The notes below the pieces were generated by a model. That model searched no databases, was not told where the DNA came from, and saw only the letters and a list, made by a program, of their open reading frames with translations. Below, piece after piece: positions 1 through 9,108 of a DNA stretch of 33,605 nucleotides. Location of the stretch: the NCBI GenBank assembly GCA_905233325.1, contig CAJODU010000023.1, positions 1 through 33,605 on the forward strand, given 5' to 3'. The DNA comes from an uncultured Selenomonadaceae bacterium. Lineage in GTDB: Bacteria > Bacillota > Negativicutes > Selenomonadales > Selenomonadaceae. Within the stretch, counting starts at the first letter, position 1; the number at the start of each line of letters is the position of its first letter. Made by a program: the position numbers and the translations under genes.

Positions 1-753
1 TTATTGAAGTTAAATGGCGAATTGATAGATTATATCATAAGCGGAAGTGAATTTGATGAAGAATCTTGCCGTAGCGGATTTGGCTTTAACGGTGAATTTT
101 TGAGATTTGGTTCTTCAAGAAGTGATGTGTTATTTCATCAAGAAAAGTATAAGGAGAAAATTTATAATCATTACAACATAAATAAAGATGAGCATATATT
201 GATATATGCCCCAACTTTTCGCAATCATGATGCAAAAAAAATCTTTCACGATTTCAAATGGCAAGATTTAAATTTTAATATTCTGATTAATTCTTTAAAA
301 AAACGCTGGCAAGGACAATGGAAAATCTTTCTTAGACTACACCCGACTGTTAAAATTAAGTCAAAACAAATCAAACAACCTAATTATGTAATAGATGTCA
401 GTGATTATGAGGATAGTCAAGAACTTGTTGCAGCAGCCGATGTTATGATTTCGGATTATTCAAGTATTATGTTTGAACCCGCATATGTAATGAAACCGGT
501 GTTTTTATATGCACCTGACAAAGATGAATATCAAAAAAATGATAGAGGACTTTTGTTAAATTACGATTCTCTACCATTTTCAATTTCAACCACAAATGAG
601 GAATTGTCAGAGCAAATATTAAATTTTGATGAAGTTGAATACAAGAAAAATGTTCAAGCATTTCTTGATAAGTATGATGTACATGAGGACGGTCATGCTA
701 GTGAACGTGCGGCTAACTTTATAATGGAATTGCTTGTTAAAAATAATATTTAG
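1..753 (+). CDS. CDP-glycerol glycerophosphotransferase family protein (TagB/TagF-like), C-terminal part, truncated by window start
   Basis: Open from the window edge. Motifs ILIYAPTFR, KIFLRLHPTVK, VIDVSDYEDSQELVAAADVMISDYSSIMFEPAYVMKPVFLYAPD are typical of the glycerophosphotransferase family. Paralogous to the next gene. Confidence 0.85.
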   Translation, partial: LLKLNGELIDYIISGSEFDEESCRSGFGFNGEFLRFGSSRSDVLFHQEKYKEKIYNHYNINKDEHILIYAPTFRNHDAKKIFHDFKWQDLNFNILINSLKKRWQGQWKIFLRLHPTVKIKSKQIKQPNYVIDVSDYEDSQELVAAADVMISDYSSIMFEPAYVMKPVFLYAPDKDEYQKNDRGLLLNYDSLPFSISTTNEELSEQILNFDEVEYKKNVQAFLDKYDVHEDGHASERAANFIMELLVKNNI

Positions 754-766
754 TTAGGTGTTTAAT

Positions 767-2330
767 ATGGATCGTATAGACAATTTTATTGCGAGAGGAA
801 TGCACATAACAAAAAATCCTATAATTATAGATAAAACTTGGGAAGATTTTTGTAATGCAACTAATAAAAGGAAATTAATATTATATGATATTACTGAAAT
901 GATAGATTTTGTATTTATGAGGTGCAAAAAATTTTTTCCTATAATTGCTGCTATTGATAATGATAAAGAAAAACAAGGATATTATTTATCAGATTTCTTT
1001 GATGAAGACATTATAAATAATAAAAAAGATATAAAAATTTCTTCAAAAGAAATATTAAATAATTATAATCCTGATGAAGTAGTTATCTTAATATTAAGTT
1101 CAAAATATTATGAAGAAATTTCCGATTATTTAAATAAAATAAATTTTTATTGTTATTTCAGCGTTTTAAATTTAGAATACAATTATAGACAAAATATGAA
1201 ACAAAAAAATCTAAATTTTTATACTCATGATACCTATATGGAAAATTATGTAAAAGAATGTATAAAACTTTTTCCTATAAAAAATAATAAGATTATTTTT
1301 TACGGTTTAGGAAATTATTCAGATCATGGAAAATACATCACCGAACAATTACTGAAGATAAATAAAAATTTGGATATAGTTTGGGCAGTTAATAAAATAT
1401 CTGTTGATGTGCCAGAAGGTGTCAGGACGGTATATACAGGTAAATGGAAACAATATTTATTCGAGGTAGAAACTGCCAAGATATGGGTTTACGATACGCA
1501 TATTTATTCATATTTTCTAAAGCGTAAAGGTCAAATATATATTCAAACCAAACATTGGGGTAGTATTACATTAAAAAAATTTTCTTTGGATATTTCAAAA
1601 AGTATAAACAATGATAGGCTTAAATTAAGTGGTAAACTTATGGATTATATAATTAGTGGAAGCGAATTTGATGAGAATGCCTCTCGCAGAGGATTTGACT
1701 TTAAAGGAAATTTTGTAAGATTAGGTTCACCAAGAAGTGATGCAATGTTTCAAATTCAAAAATACAAAGAAAAAGTTTATAATATTTTTGAATTAAATCC
1801 TGATGAAAAAATTTTAATTTATGCACCTACATTTCGTGTATTGGCAAAATTTAGACTTTAATATTCTTTTAACGTCGTTAAAACAAAAATGGAGTGGTAA
1901 ATGGAAAATATTTCTTAGACTACATCCAAATGTTAAGATGAAATCAAAGTACATTAATCATCCAAAATATGTAATTGATGTAAGCAATTATGATGATAGT
2001 CAAGAACTGGTCGCAGCTTCCGATATTTTAATTTCTGATTTTTCAAGTATAATTTTTGAACAAGCATATGTATTAAAACCGGTGTTCCTTTATGCACCAG
2101 ATAAAGATACTTACGAAAGAGATGATCGCGAACTTTTGCTTGATTATGATTCATTGCCATTTCCTATTTCAACCACAAATGAGGAATTGTCAGAGCAAAT
2201 ATTAAATTTTGATGAAGTTGAATACAAGAAAAATGTTCAAGCCTTCCTTGATAAGTATGGTGTACACGAAGACGGCCATGCAAGTGAAAGAGCAGCTAAA
2301 TTTATTATTGAAAAATTATTGGAGAAGTAA
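767..2330 (+). pseudogene. CDP-glycerol glycerophosphotransferase family protein, frameshifted (ORFs 758..1861 and 1821..2330)
   Basis: The two ORFs together match one family member. Compared with the upstream copy there are 4 nt instead of 36 nt between the codons for APTFR and WQ(D/N)L, a net 32-nt loss that shifts the frame near 1840. Confidence 0.8.
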
Positions 2331-2333
2331 ATT

Positions 2334-2627
2334 ATGAAACTAAAATGCGCACTCTGCGGCAAAAAACTTGATGAAAAGGGTGCATTGATTCACAAGAATC
2401 AACAAGGACAGCGTGAGGTTATTTGTTATGACTGTTTCGAGAAGGAGACCGGCGTCGACTATCAGACATTTGCCTATCGCAGAGAGTCAGCCAAGCAGGT
2501 TTTCTTTGCAACAATCTTTTGTATCATATTGACGATTTACGCTTTTGTTGAGCAGGGACCTCTCTATGGTGTTGCAGGAATTGTTATCACTGTATTGATA
2601 TTCCTATTTGCCGGTAAAGCCAAATAA
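2334..2627 (+). CDS. Small membrane protein with N-terminal CxxC...CxxC zinc-ribbon-like motif
   Basis: CALCGKKL...CYDCFEKE followed by two hydrophobic helices. Confidence 0.7.
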   Translation: MKLKCALCGKKLDEKGALIHKNQQGQREVICYDCFEKETGVDYQTFAYRRESAKQVFFATIFCIILTIYAFVEQGPLYGVAGIVITVLIFLFAGKAK

Positions 2628-2646
2628 AAAGACTCTCTCCACGCGT

Positions 2647-3540
2647 TCAAATTAATCCAACTATTATGATGAAGTAGTAAAAGATCGGTGCGGTAAAAAA
2701 AATGCTGTCGAATCTATCCAACATTCCGCCATGACCAGGCAGAAGTATTCCCGAATCCTTGACACCCGCAAACCTTTTTATTACCGATTCGACAAGATCG
2801 CCAAGCGTAGCAACTATCGCAAGTATGAAACCTAATACTGCCATCTCTGCAAACGGAAAGCCAAAACCGACATGACCAATCAAGACCGCCATAGCCATTG
2901 TACCGAGTACACCACCTATAAAGCCCTCAACCGTTTTTTTGGGACTTATGGAACTCGCGAGTTTGTGAGAACCTATCGCCACGCCGACGAAATAAGCAAA
3001 AGTATCACTCGACCAAGTACAGATGAACAGCAGCCAGATCATTGCACTGCCGGCGTCGAAGTTCAATGCCATCAAATTTTCAAGAGCACTTCCCACTGCA
3101 GATAATCCCGTTGATGTGAATGACTCCAAAGGCATTGCCTGACTTTCGTCGTCAAGGAATCTCAAAAGTATCAAATGTGTAAACGGCAAACCTATATACA
3201 GAACGCCCGCGATTGAGGCACAGGCGTCTATTGGTCTTACTGACCCGTGCAAGATCACCGTCATCAAGAAAATCAGCAGCATACCAATAGTCAGCACCGC
3301 CAAGAGTTCCTCAGTATTGCCGAGCCAAGCACAGCACAACATCAATATCAGCGTTAAAGCTCCAAGAATAAAGGTTATATCAAGCCCTTTTGCCTTCATC
3401 ATTGCGGAATACTCATACCAACCGATCAATGTGAGCAAAATGGCAAAGGCGGCAAACGGCAAGCCTCCGAGTTGGATCACGATGGCGGCGATTGCTATTC
3501 CGACGATTCCGCTTATTATTCTAACTATCAATAATACCAC
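2647..3540 (-). CDS. cdsA: Phosphatidate cytidylyltransferase
   Basis: Multi-TM protein with C-terminal signature GDLVESVIKRFAGVKDSGILLPGHGGMLDRFDS. Next to uppS. Confidence 0.95.
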   Translation of the reverse strand: MVLLIVRIISGIVGIAIAAIVIQLGGLPFAAFAILLTLIGWYEYSAMMKAKGLDITFILGALTLILMLCCAWLGNTEELLAVLTIGMLLIFLMTVILHGSVRPIDACASIAGVLYIGLPFTHLILLRFLDDESQAMPLESFTSTGLSAVGSALENLMALNFDAGSAMIWLLFICTWSSDTFAYFVGVAIGSHKLASSISPKKTVEGFIGGVLGTMAMAVLIGHVGFGFPFAEMAVLGFILAIVATLGDLVESVIKRFAGVKDSGILLPGHGGMLDRFDSIFFTAPIFYYFIIIVGLI

Positions 3541-3552
3541 CTATTTCAGGAA

Positions 3553-4269
3553 CTACTTAATACTTCCAAAACGTCTGTCACGTTTAGCAAAGTCGGAAAG
3601 AGCTTGCAAAAACTCTTCCGGCTTAAAATTTGGGAATGGCGTTTCAGTAAACCAAAATTCAGCATAAGCTGACTGCCACAACAAAAAATTGCTGACTCTG
3701 AGATCGCCGCCGGTTCTGATCATTAAATCGACGGGCGGACTGTCACAGGTATCCAGTGCAGCCTCAAAAATATCAGCATCAATATCGTCAACTTTTAAAG
3801 TGCCTTCATTAACTTGACGAGCAATTTTTTGAGTTGCCCTGACTATCTCATCTTGTCCACCGTAATTTGTCGCAACATTGAATTTCAGCCCGGTATTATT
3901 CATCATCATATTTTCAGCGTCTCGTGCTTGTTTTATGAGACTTTCAGGCAATTCATCAATCCTGCCGATGAAGTGGATTTTGACGTTCTTCTCGTTGAGT
4001 TCGCGTTTCTCTTTCTCAAGGTACTCGCTAAAGAGGTGCATAAGAAAATCAACCTCTGTATGCGGTCTGTTCCAATTCTCGGTTGAGAAGGCATACACGG
4101 TTAAGGCTTCCAATTCAATATTCACGGCTGTTTTGATGATCTCTTTGAGAGTTTTGACACCCGCCAAATGACCGGCACTTCTGATTAAACCTTGATTTTG
4201 CGCCCAGCGTCCGTTGCCGTCCATGATGATTCCGACGTGGTGCGGCAATAGATTTTTATCTAAATTCAT
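3553..4269 (-). CDS. uppS: Isoprenyl transferase (undecaprenyl diphosphate synthase)
   Basis: HVGIIMDGNGRWAQ, LTVYAFSTENWNRP and DLMIRTGGDLRVSNFLLWQSAYAEFWFT motifs. Confidence 0.96.
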   Translation of the reverse strand: MNLDKNLLPHHVGIIMDGNGRWAQNQGLIRSAGHLAGVKTLKEIIKTAVNIELEALTVYAFSTENWNRPHTEVDFLMHLFSEYLEKEKRELNEKNVKIHFIGRIDELPESLIKQARDAENMMMNNTGLKFNVATNYGGQDEIVRATQKIARQVNEGTLKVDDIDADIFEAALDTCDSPPVDLMIRTGGDLRVSNFLLWQSAYAEFWFTETPFPNFKPEEFLQALSDFAKRDRRFGSIK

Positions 4270-4293
4270 TATAAATTCAACATTCCAATCAAT

Positions 4294-4851
4294 TTAGACT
4301 TCCATAACCTCTTTTTCTTTTGTGGCTCTGGTGCTGTCAATTAATTTAATATACTTATCAAGTATCTTTTGAATTTTCTCCTGACCTTCTTTGCGATCGT
4401 CCTCAGTGATCTCCTTGTTCTTCTCTGCTTTCTTGATTGCCTCATTGCCGTCGCGGCGGATATTACGCATTGCAACTTTAGCCTCTTCGGCCTTTTTGTT
4501 GACAACTTTCACAAGTTCCTTTCGTCTCTCTTGAGTGAGCTGAGGAATGGCAAGGCGTATCGTTGTGCCGTCGGAGTTCGGAGTAAGCCCCAAATCTGAC
4601 TTTTGAATGGCTTTTTCAATGTCTTTCAGAGTGCCCTTATCATAAGGCTTAATCATTATCATACGTGCTTCGGGGACAGTGACGCTTGCCATCTGATTGA
4701 CAGGTGTCGGCGTTCCATAATAATCGACCATAACTTTGTCGAGGAGCGAAGGAGCCGCTCTTCCTGCTCTAAGCGAACCATAATCTTTTTTGAGACCTTC
4801 GAGGGTCTTTTTCATTTTCTCTTCTTGAGACTTCATTATGTCGTCAATCAT
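4294..4851 (-). CDS. frr: Ribosome recycling factor
   Basis: [39 protein letters not shown] signature; 185 aa; located between pyrH and uppS. Confidence 0.97.
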   Translation of the reverse strand: MIDDIMKSQEEKMKKTLEGLKKDYGSLRAGRAAPSLLDKVMVDYYGTPTPVNQMASVTVPEARMIMIKPYDKGTLKDIEKAIQKSDLGLTPNSDGTTIRLAIPQLTQERRKELVKVVNKKAEEAKVAMRNIRRDGNEAIKKAEKNKEITEDDRKEGQEKIQKILDKYIKLIDSTRATKEKEVMEV

Positions 4852-4883
4852 TATTTACATCTGCCTTTCAAAAAATTTTTATG

Positions 4884-5591
4884 TCAACTTACAGTTGTGC
4901 CGATCTCTTCACCCATCGCCGCTTTGTAGATGTTTTCGTAGTTATCAATATTGAACACGACAAGCGGGATCTCATTATCCATACAAAGTGAAGTTGCGGT
5001 TGAGTCCATAACATGCAAACCGCGATTCAATATCTCAATGTAGGAGAGCTTGTCGAACTTCTTCGCGTCGTTGCACTTGTTGGGGTCTTTATCATAAATT
5101 CCGTCAGTACCCTTCTTCGCCATGAGTATGACATCAGCCTCAACTTCTGCTGCCCTAAGTGCCGCAGTAGTATCAGTGGAGAAGTAAGGGTTGCCTGTTC
5201 CGGCTCCGAATATCACAACTCTGCCCTTTTCGAGATGACGGACTGCCCTTCTTCTGATGTAAGGCTCCGCAACCTCACGCATTTCAATAGCCGTCTGAAC
5301 TCTCGTAAAAACTCCCATCTTCTCAAGAGAGTCCTGCAGTGCCAAGGCGTTCATAACAGTAGCCAACATTCCCATGTAGTCCGCTGAGGCACGATCCATA
5401 CCTTTGGCACTTCCGCTCAATCCTCGCCAAATGTTTCCGCCGCCCACAACGATTGCCACTTCAAGTTTTTCGTCATGTATTTTTTTGATTTGTTTTGCCA
5501 GCTCTTCGACCACTTCTGGGTTTATACCGTAGGTGCGATCTCCTGCCAATGATTCTCCGCTTAATTTTAATACTATTCTTTTATATTTCAA
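4884..5591 (-). CDS. pyrH: UMP kinase
   Basis: [15 protein letters not shown]...[10 protein letters not shown]...[17 protein letters not shown]...[14 protein letters not shown]. The TTG start at 5591 is preferred over the 5612 ORF start because ACCTCC (GGAGGT on the minus strand) lies at 5599-5604. Confidence 0.95.
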   Translation of the reverse strand: MKYKRIVLKLSGESLAGDRTYGINPEVVEELAKQIKKIHDEKLEVAIVVGGGNIWRGLSGSAKGMDRASADYMGMLATVMNALALQDSLEKMGVFTRVQTAIEMREVAEPYIRRRAVRHLEKGRVVIFGAGTGNPYFSTDTTAALRAAEVEADVILMAKKGTDGIYDKDPNKCNDAKKFDKLSYIEILNRGLHVMDSTATSLCMDNEIPLVVFNIDNYENIYKAAMGEEIGTTVS

Positions 5592-5659
5592 TACACACAC
5601 CTCCATAAACATTTACTCTTGAAAATATCATTCAGCATAAATAAAAGTTTTCCTGCTTA

Positions 5660-5688
5660 TTGCACAAAAAAAGTTTTCGGTGTACAAT
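5660..5688 (+). promoter_or_regulatory. Putative sigma70-type promoter for the LysR gene
   Basis: TTGCAC (5660-5665), 17 nt, TACAAT (5683-5688). Confidence 0.55.
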
Positions 5689-5729
5689 AGTGACAATAGA
5701 TTTTAATTATTAAAGAAGGAAGTGTTGAT

Positions 5730-6599
5730 ATGGAACTCAGGCAATTAGAATATTTCCAGATGGCAAGCCGCCTCAAAAATATCACACGTGCGGCAAAGCG
5801 GCTGAGGGTTTCACAGCCAAATATTACCGTGGCAATAAAAAAACTTGAGGCGGAATTGGGGATTCAATTATTTGATCGTAGTCAAAAGCAACTCTCTCTC
5901 ACGCCGGAAGGTGCAGTATTCTTGGAACGTGTCAATACTGCTCTTCGTTGTTTAAATGATGCAGTTGCTGAAGTAAATGATTTCAAGCAGCTTCAAAAGG
6001 GTGTAATAAAGATCGGTATTCCTTCGATGATGGGTGCGTTTCTTTTTCCAAAAATCTTTTCTGGCTTTCAAACAAGGCATCCTTCTCTTGATGTCCTTTT
6101 ATTTGAAGAGGGATCCATTGCCATTCGTGAAATGCTTGATCGTGATGAATTGGATTTCGGAATAGTGATTACTTCGGACGCTTCGCCTTCTCTTAATATT
6201 CTGCCGATGACTCGCTCTCAGCTGGTTGCTTGTGTTCCTGCGGCCTCTTCACTCGCCAAGAAAAATAAAATCACAAATGAAGATATAGCTGATGCTAATC
6301 TCATTGTTATGAAACAAGGCTCTTACCTTAGGCAGATCGTTCAGGATAGATTCCACGCGATCAATGTTAAGCCGAATATTGTCCTTGAGTCCAGTCAAAT
6401 TACCACTATCAAGGGATTGGTAGCTCATGGCGTCGGAATAGCCTTTCTGCTGGATTTCATTGCAGAAGATAATTCTGACTTGCGTGCTGTGCCGCTGGAG
6501 GAGCCTATCTTTGTTGATATTGGGCTGGCTTGGAAAAAAGATCGCTACGTTTCTAAAGCTGCTCAGGCTTTTATCAATTTCTGCAAGGATCCGATTTAG
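5730..6599 (+). CDS. LysR-family transcriptional regulator
   Basis: N-terminal HTH MELRQLEYFQMASRLKNITRAAKRLRVSQPNITVAIKKLEAELGIQLFDR and LysR substrate-binding domain. Confidence 0.95.
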   Translation: MELRQLEYFQMASRLKNITRAAKRLRVSQPNITVAIKKLEAELGIQLFDRSQKQLSLTPEGAVFLERVNTALRCLNDAVAEVNDFKQLQKGVIKIGIPSMMGAFLFPKIFSGFQTRHPSLDVLLFEEGSIAIREMLDRDELDFGIVITSDASPSLNILPMTRSQLVACVPAASSLAKKNKITNEDIADANLIVMKQGSYLRQIVQDRFHAINVKPNIVLESSQITTIKGLVAHGVGIAFLLDFIAEDNSDLRAVPLEEPIFVDIGLAWKKDRYVSKAAQAFINFCKDPI

Positions 6600-6617
6600 T
6601 GAAAAGGAGTATCTTTC

Positions 6618-7460
6618 GTGAAAATATTAGTTACAGGTATAACGGGACAGCTCGGTTTTGATGTTATGGCTGAACTGCAGAGAAGAAATATTGAGGCTGT
6701 TGGTGCTGCTCGGAGAGATTTTGATCTCACAGATGATGCCGCCATTGAAAATTTTATCAAATTTCACAAGCCCGATGCTGTCATTCATTGTGCCGCCTAT
6801 ACTGCCGTCGACAAGGCAGAAGATGAGGCAGAAACGGCACTGCAGATCAACGGCCGCGCCACTGAGGTTATAGCCCAAACTTGCAAGGATATTGACGCCA
6901 AGATGATTTACATAAGCACTGACTATGTATTCCCTGGTACAGGTGATATGCCTTACGAAGTCGATGATCCAAAAGATCCGCCCAACGCCTATGGTCGTTC
7001 CAAGCTCGCAGGTGAAGAGGCGGTTATCAAAAATTTAGATAAATATTTCATTGTGAGGATTAGCTGGGTGTTTGGTGTCAACGGCAAGAATTTTGTCAAG
7101 ACAATGCTGCGATTGAGCGAGACTAAGGACAAGCTGACGGTTGTGAATGATCAGATCGGTTCACCGACTTACACCGCCGACGTTGCGCCTCTTCTCGTTG
7201 ATATGGTGCAGACTGACAAATATGGTATCTATCACGCGACAAATGAAGGTTTCTGCTCTTGGGCGGAGTTCGCCGCAGAAATATTCCGTCAAGCCGGTGC
7301 TAAGACGGAAGTTATACCTGTGCCTTCAACTGAATACCCCACTAAGGCAATAAGACCCAAAAATTCAAGACTGAGTAAACAAAAACTCGACAGTGCAGGA
7401 TTTAAACGTTTGCCTGATTGGAAAGATGCCGTCAAGCGTTTCTTGTCTGTCATCCGCTAA
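6618..7460 (+). CDS. rfbD: dTDP-4-dehydrorhamnose reductase
   Basis: GTG start. GITGQLGFDV Rossmann motif, YISTDYVFPG, YGRSKLAGEEAV, ISWVFG, NDQIGSPTYTADVA. Confidence 0.92.
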   Translation: MKILVTGITGQLGFDVMAELQRRNIEAVGAARRDFDLTDDAAIENFIKFHKPDAVIHCAAYTAVDKAEDEAETALQINGRATEVIAQTCKDIDAKMIYISTDYVFPGTGDMPYEVDDPKDPPNAYGRSKLAGEEAVIKNLDKYFIVRISWVFGVNGKNFVKTMLRLSETKDKLTVVNDQIGSPTYTADVAPLLVDMVQTDKYGIYHATNEGFCSWAEFAAEIFRQAGAKTEVIPVPSTEYPTKAIRPKNSRLSKQKLDSAGFKRLPDWKDAVKRFLSVIR

Positions 7461-7513
7461 AAAATTGTACTTTCTCATCATTTGGAGATATTATACAGAT
7501 TATAAAAAAACAC

Positions 7514-7542
7514 TTGACAGACTTCACATTAGTTGGTATACT
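7514..7542 (+). promoter_or_regulatory. Consensus-like sigma70 promoter upstream of tRNA-Ser
   Basis: TTGACA (7514-7519), 17 nt, TATACT (7537-7542), about 14 nt before the tRNA 5' end. Confidence 0.8.
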
Positions 7543-7555
7543 TGTAAAGTCTTAC

Positions 7556-7647
7556 GGAGAGTTGTCCGAGTTGGTCGAAGGAGCACGACTGGAAATCGTG
7601 TAGACGTTGATAGCGTCTCGAGGGTTCGAATCCCTCACTCTCCGCCA
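7556..7647 (+). tRNA. tRNA-Ser (anticodon GGA)
   Basis: Acceptor stem GGAGAGT/ACTCTCC, anticodon loop CTGGAAA, long variable arm, T arm GAGGGTTCGAATCCCTC, encoded CCA. Confidence 0.95.
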
Positions 7648-7659
7648 TTTGTTTGTTAA

Positions 7660-7831
7660 AGGTCTGCATTATGATTTTGAGTTGTTTCAGCTATGAATGC
7701 AGAGGACTGGTTTTTCCGAACAATATAAGGAGTTGGCAATCTCGCCAGGGCATGTGCAGCAACGAGAGTTTCTTGCAACACCGCTTGTTTCGGCTCAAGG
7801 CTAATCCTTTGCATTGATAGCTGAAATTTTT
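7660..7831 (+). ncRNA. ffs: Putative signal recognition particle RNA (ffs/scr-like) with a non-standard apical loop
   Basis: Long rod: TTTCAGCTAT (7685-7694) pairs with ATAGCTGAAA (7817-7826), and AATGCAGAGGA (7696-7706) pairs with TCCTTTGCATT (7805-7815, one G-U). The helix-8-like tip reads CUCG-CCAGG-GCAUGUGC-AGCAA-CGAG. A U-tract follows the closing stem. The position between tRNA-Ser and dnaX is where B. subtilis carries scr. The exact 5' end is uncertain. Confidence 0.65.
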
Positions 7832-7866
7832 GTATAGGAAATAATCAACAAGAAAGAGGCATTGTT

Positions 7867-9108
7867 ATGGCTTATGAGGCATTATACACCCGTGCACGTC
7901 CAAAAAATCTTGCTCAACTCGTCGGGCAGGAACATATAAGCAATTCTTTGGCACGTGCTTTGAATCAGGATCGGCTTTCACACGCCTATTTGCTTGTCGG
8001 TACTCGCGGCACAGGCAAGACTTCAACTGCCAGAATCCTTGCCAGAGCTATAAATTGTGATACTGTACACGAGGCTAACGAAAATAAAAAAATTTTGCCC
8101 AATGACGTGATTCCGTGCAATGAATGTGAGGCCTGCCGCTCGTTCAAAAGTTCGCCGGACAATATAGAATTTGATGCTGCCTCCAATCGTTCCGTTGAAG
8201 ATGTAAGCCGACTGCTGTCGACAGCTTACCTTGCACCCTTGCAATCCCGCTTTAAAACCTTTATCATTGATGAAGTGCATATGTTGTCATTTGAGGCAGT
8301 CAATTCCATTTTGAAACTCATAGAGGAGCCGCCGCCCAATGTCGTCTTCTTCCTTGCCACGACGGAATTTAACAAAGTGCCGCAAACCATTCGCTCACGT
8401 TGTCAAATTTTAAACTTCAAGCTCATTCCTCAAGATGTAATTGCAAATCACATTTTAAATCTCGCTAAAGACTTGAATTTCTCGCTTGAGGAGGCCGCTG
8501 TCAGAAAGATTGCACGCCTTGCCAAGGGTTCGATGCGTGATGCCTTGACTCTCTTTGATCAATGCTACTCTATGACTGATTCGGACTTGTTGACAGTTGA
8601 CATTGTTGATAATACTTTGGGTCTGGTCTCTGATTCTGATCTTGATGAGATTGTTGAGGCTGCCAAATCAAGAGATCGCCGTCAAATAATCGAAAGTACG
8701 GCAAAGGCGTTTAAATCCGGTCTTACTGCCAACATTATTGCAGAATCAATCATCACAAGGCTTCGAGATATTGTATCTGATATAAAGGACAGTCGATCTG
8801 CTGAGTTGGCTGTATACAACGAAATGATTGATCAGCTGCGGAAATCTGTAATTGAAATGCAGGGTTCCGGTATTCCTGAGGTTATACTTGAAACTGCACT
8901 CTTTAAATTCGCCTCTAATCCCGTTTCAATTCCCGTCTATGAAATGCCGAAAGATTATTCATTTGAGGAGACTTACTCTCCGCCTGTCAGAGAATCAGAA
9001 AACAGTCCCAAGCCTAATATCAAAGATAAAGTAGTAAATATCAAGGATTTCAAGACTTCCAAAAAAAATCAAAGTGACGCAGCAGGTGATCTTGACGACG
9101 GATCTTGA
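7867..9108 (+). CDS. dnaX: DNA polymerase III subunit gamma/tau, N-terminal AAA+ portion (reading frame interrupted)
   Basis: YEALYTRARPKNLAQLVGQEHISNSLARAL, GTRGTGKTSTARILARAINC, zinc-module cysteines, IIDEVHMLS, SRCQ. The frame ends in a 13-bp tandem duplication at 9088-9113. Confidence 0.93.
   Translation: MAYEALYTRARPKNLAQLVGQEHISNSLARALNQDRLSHAYLLVGTRGTGKTSTARILARAINCDTVHEANENKKILPNDVIPCNECEACRSFKSSPDNIEFDAASNRSVEDVSRLLSTAYLAPLQSRFKTFIIDEVHMLSFEAVNSILKLIEEPPPNVVFFLATTEFNKVPQTIRSRCQILNFKLIPQDVIANHILNLAKDLNFSLEEAAVRKIARLAKGSMRDALTLFDQCYSMTDSDLLTVDIVDNTLGLVSDSDLDEIVEAAKSRDRRQIIESTAKAFKSGLTANIIAESIITRLRDIVSDIKDSRSAELAVYNEMIDQLRKSVIEMQGSGIPEVILETALFKFASNPVSIPVYEMPKDYSFEETYSPPVRESENSPKPNIKDKVVNIKDFKTSKKNQSDAAGDLDDGS

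Noticed and set aside
7393-7659. ORFs 7393..7659 and 7418..7603
   Set aside because: They run from rfbD out of frame through the tRNA-Ser gene. No protein-like features.
7685-7831. 6S RNA as identity of the rod-shaped RNA
   Set aside because: Considered because of the long stem with internal loops. The CCAGG...AGCAA tip and the tRNA-Ser/dnaX position fit SRP RNA better, although a covariance search is needed.
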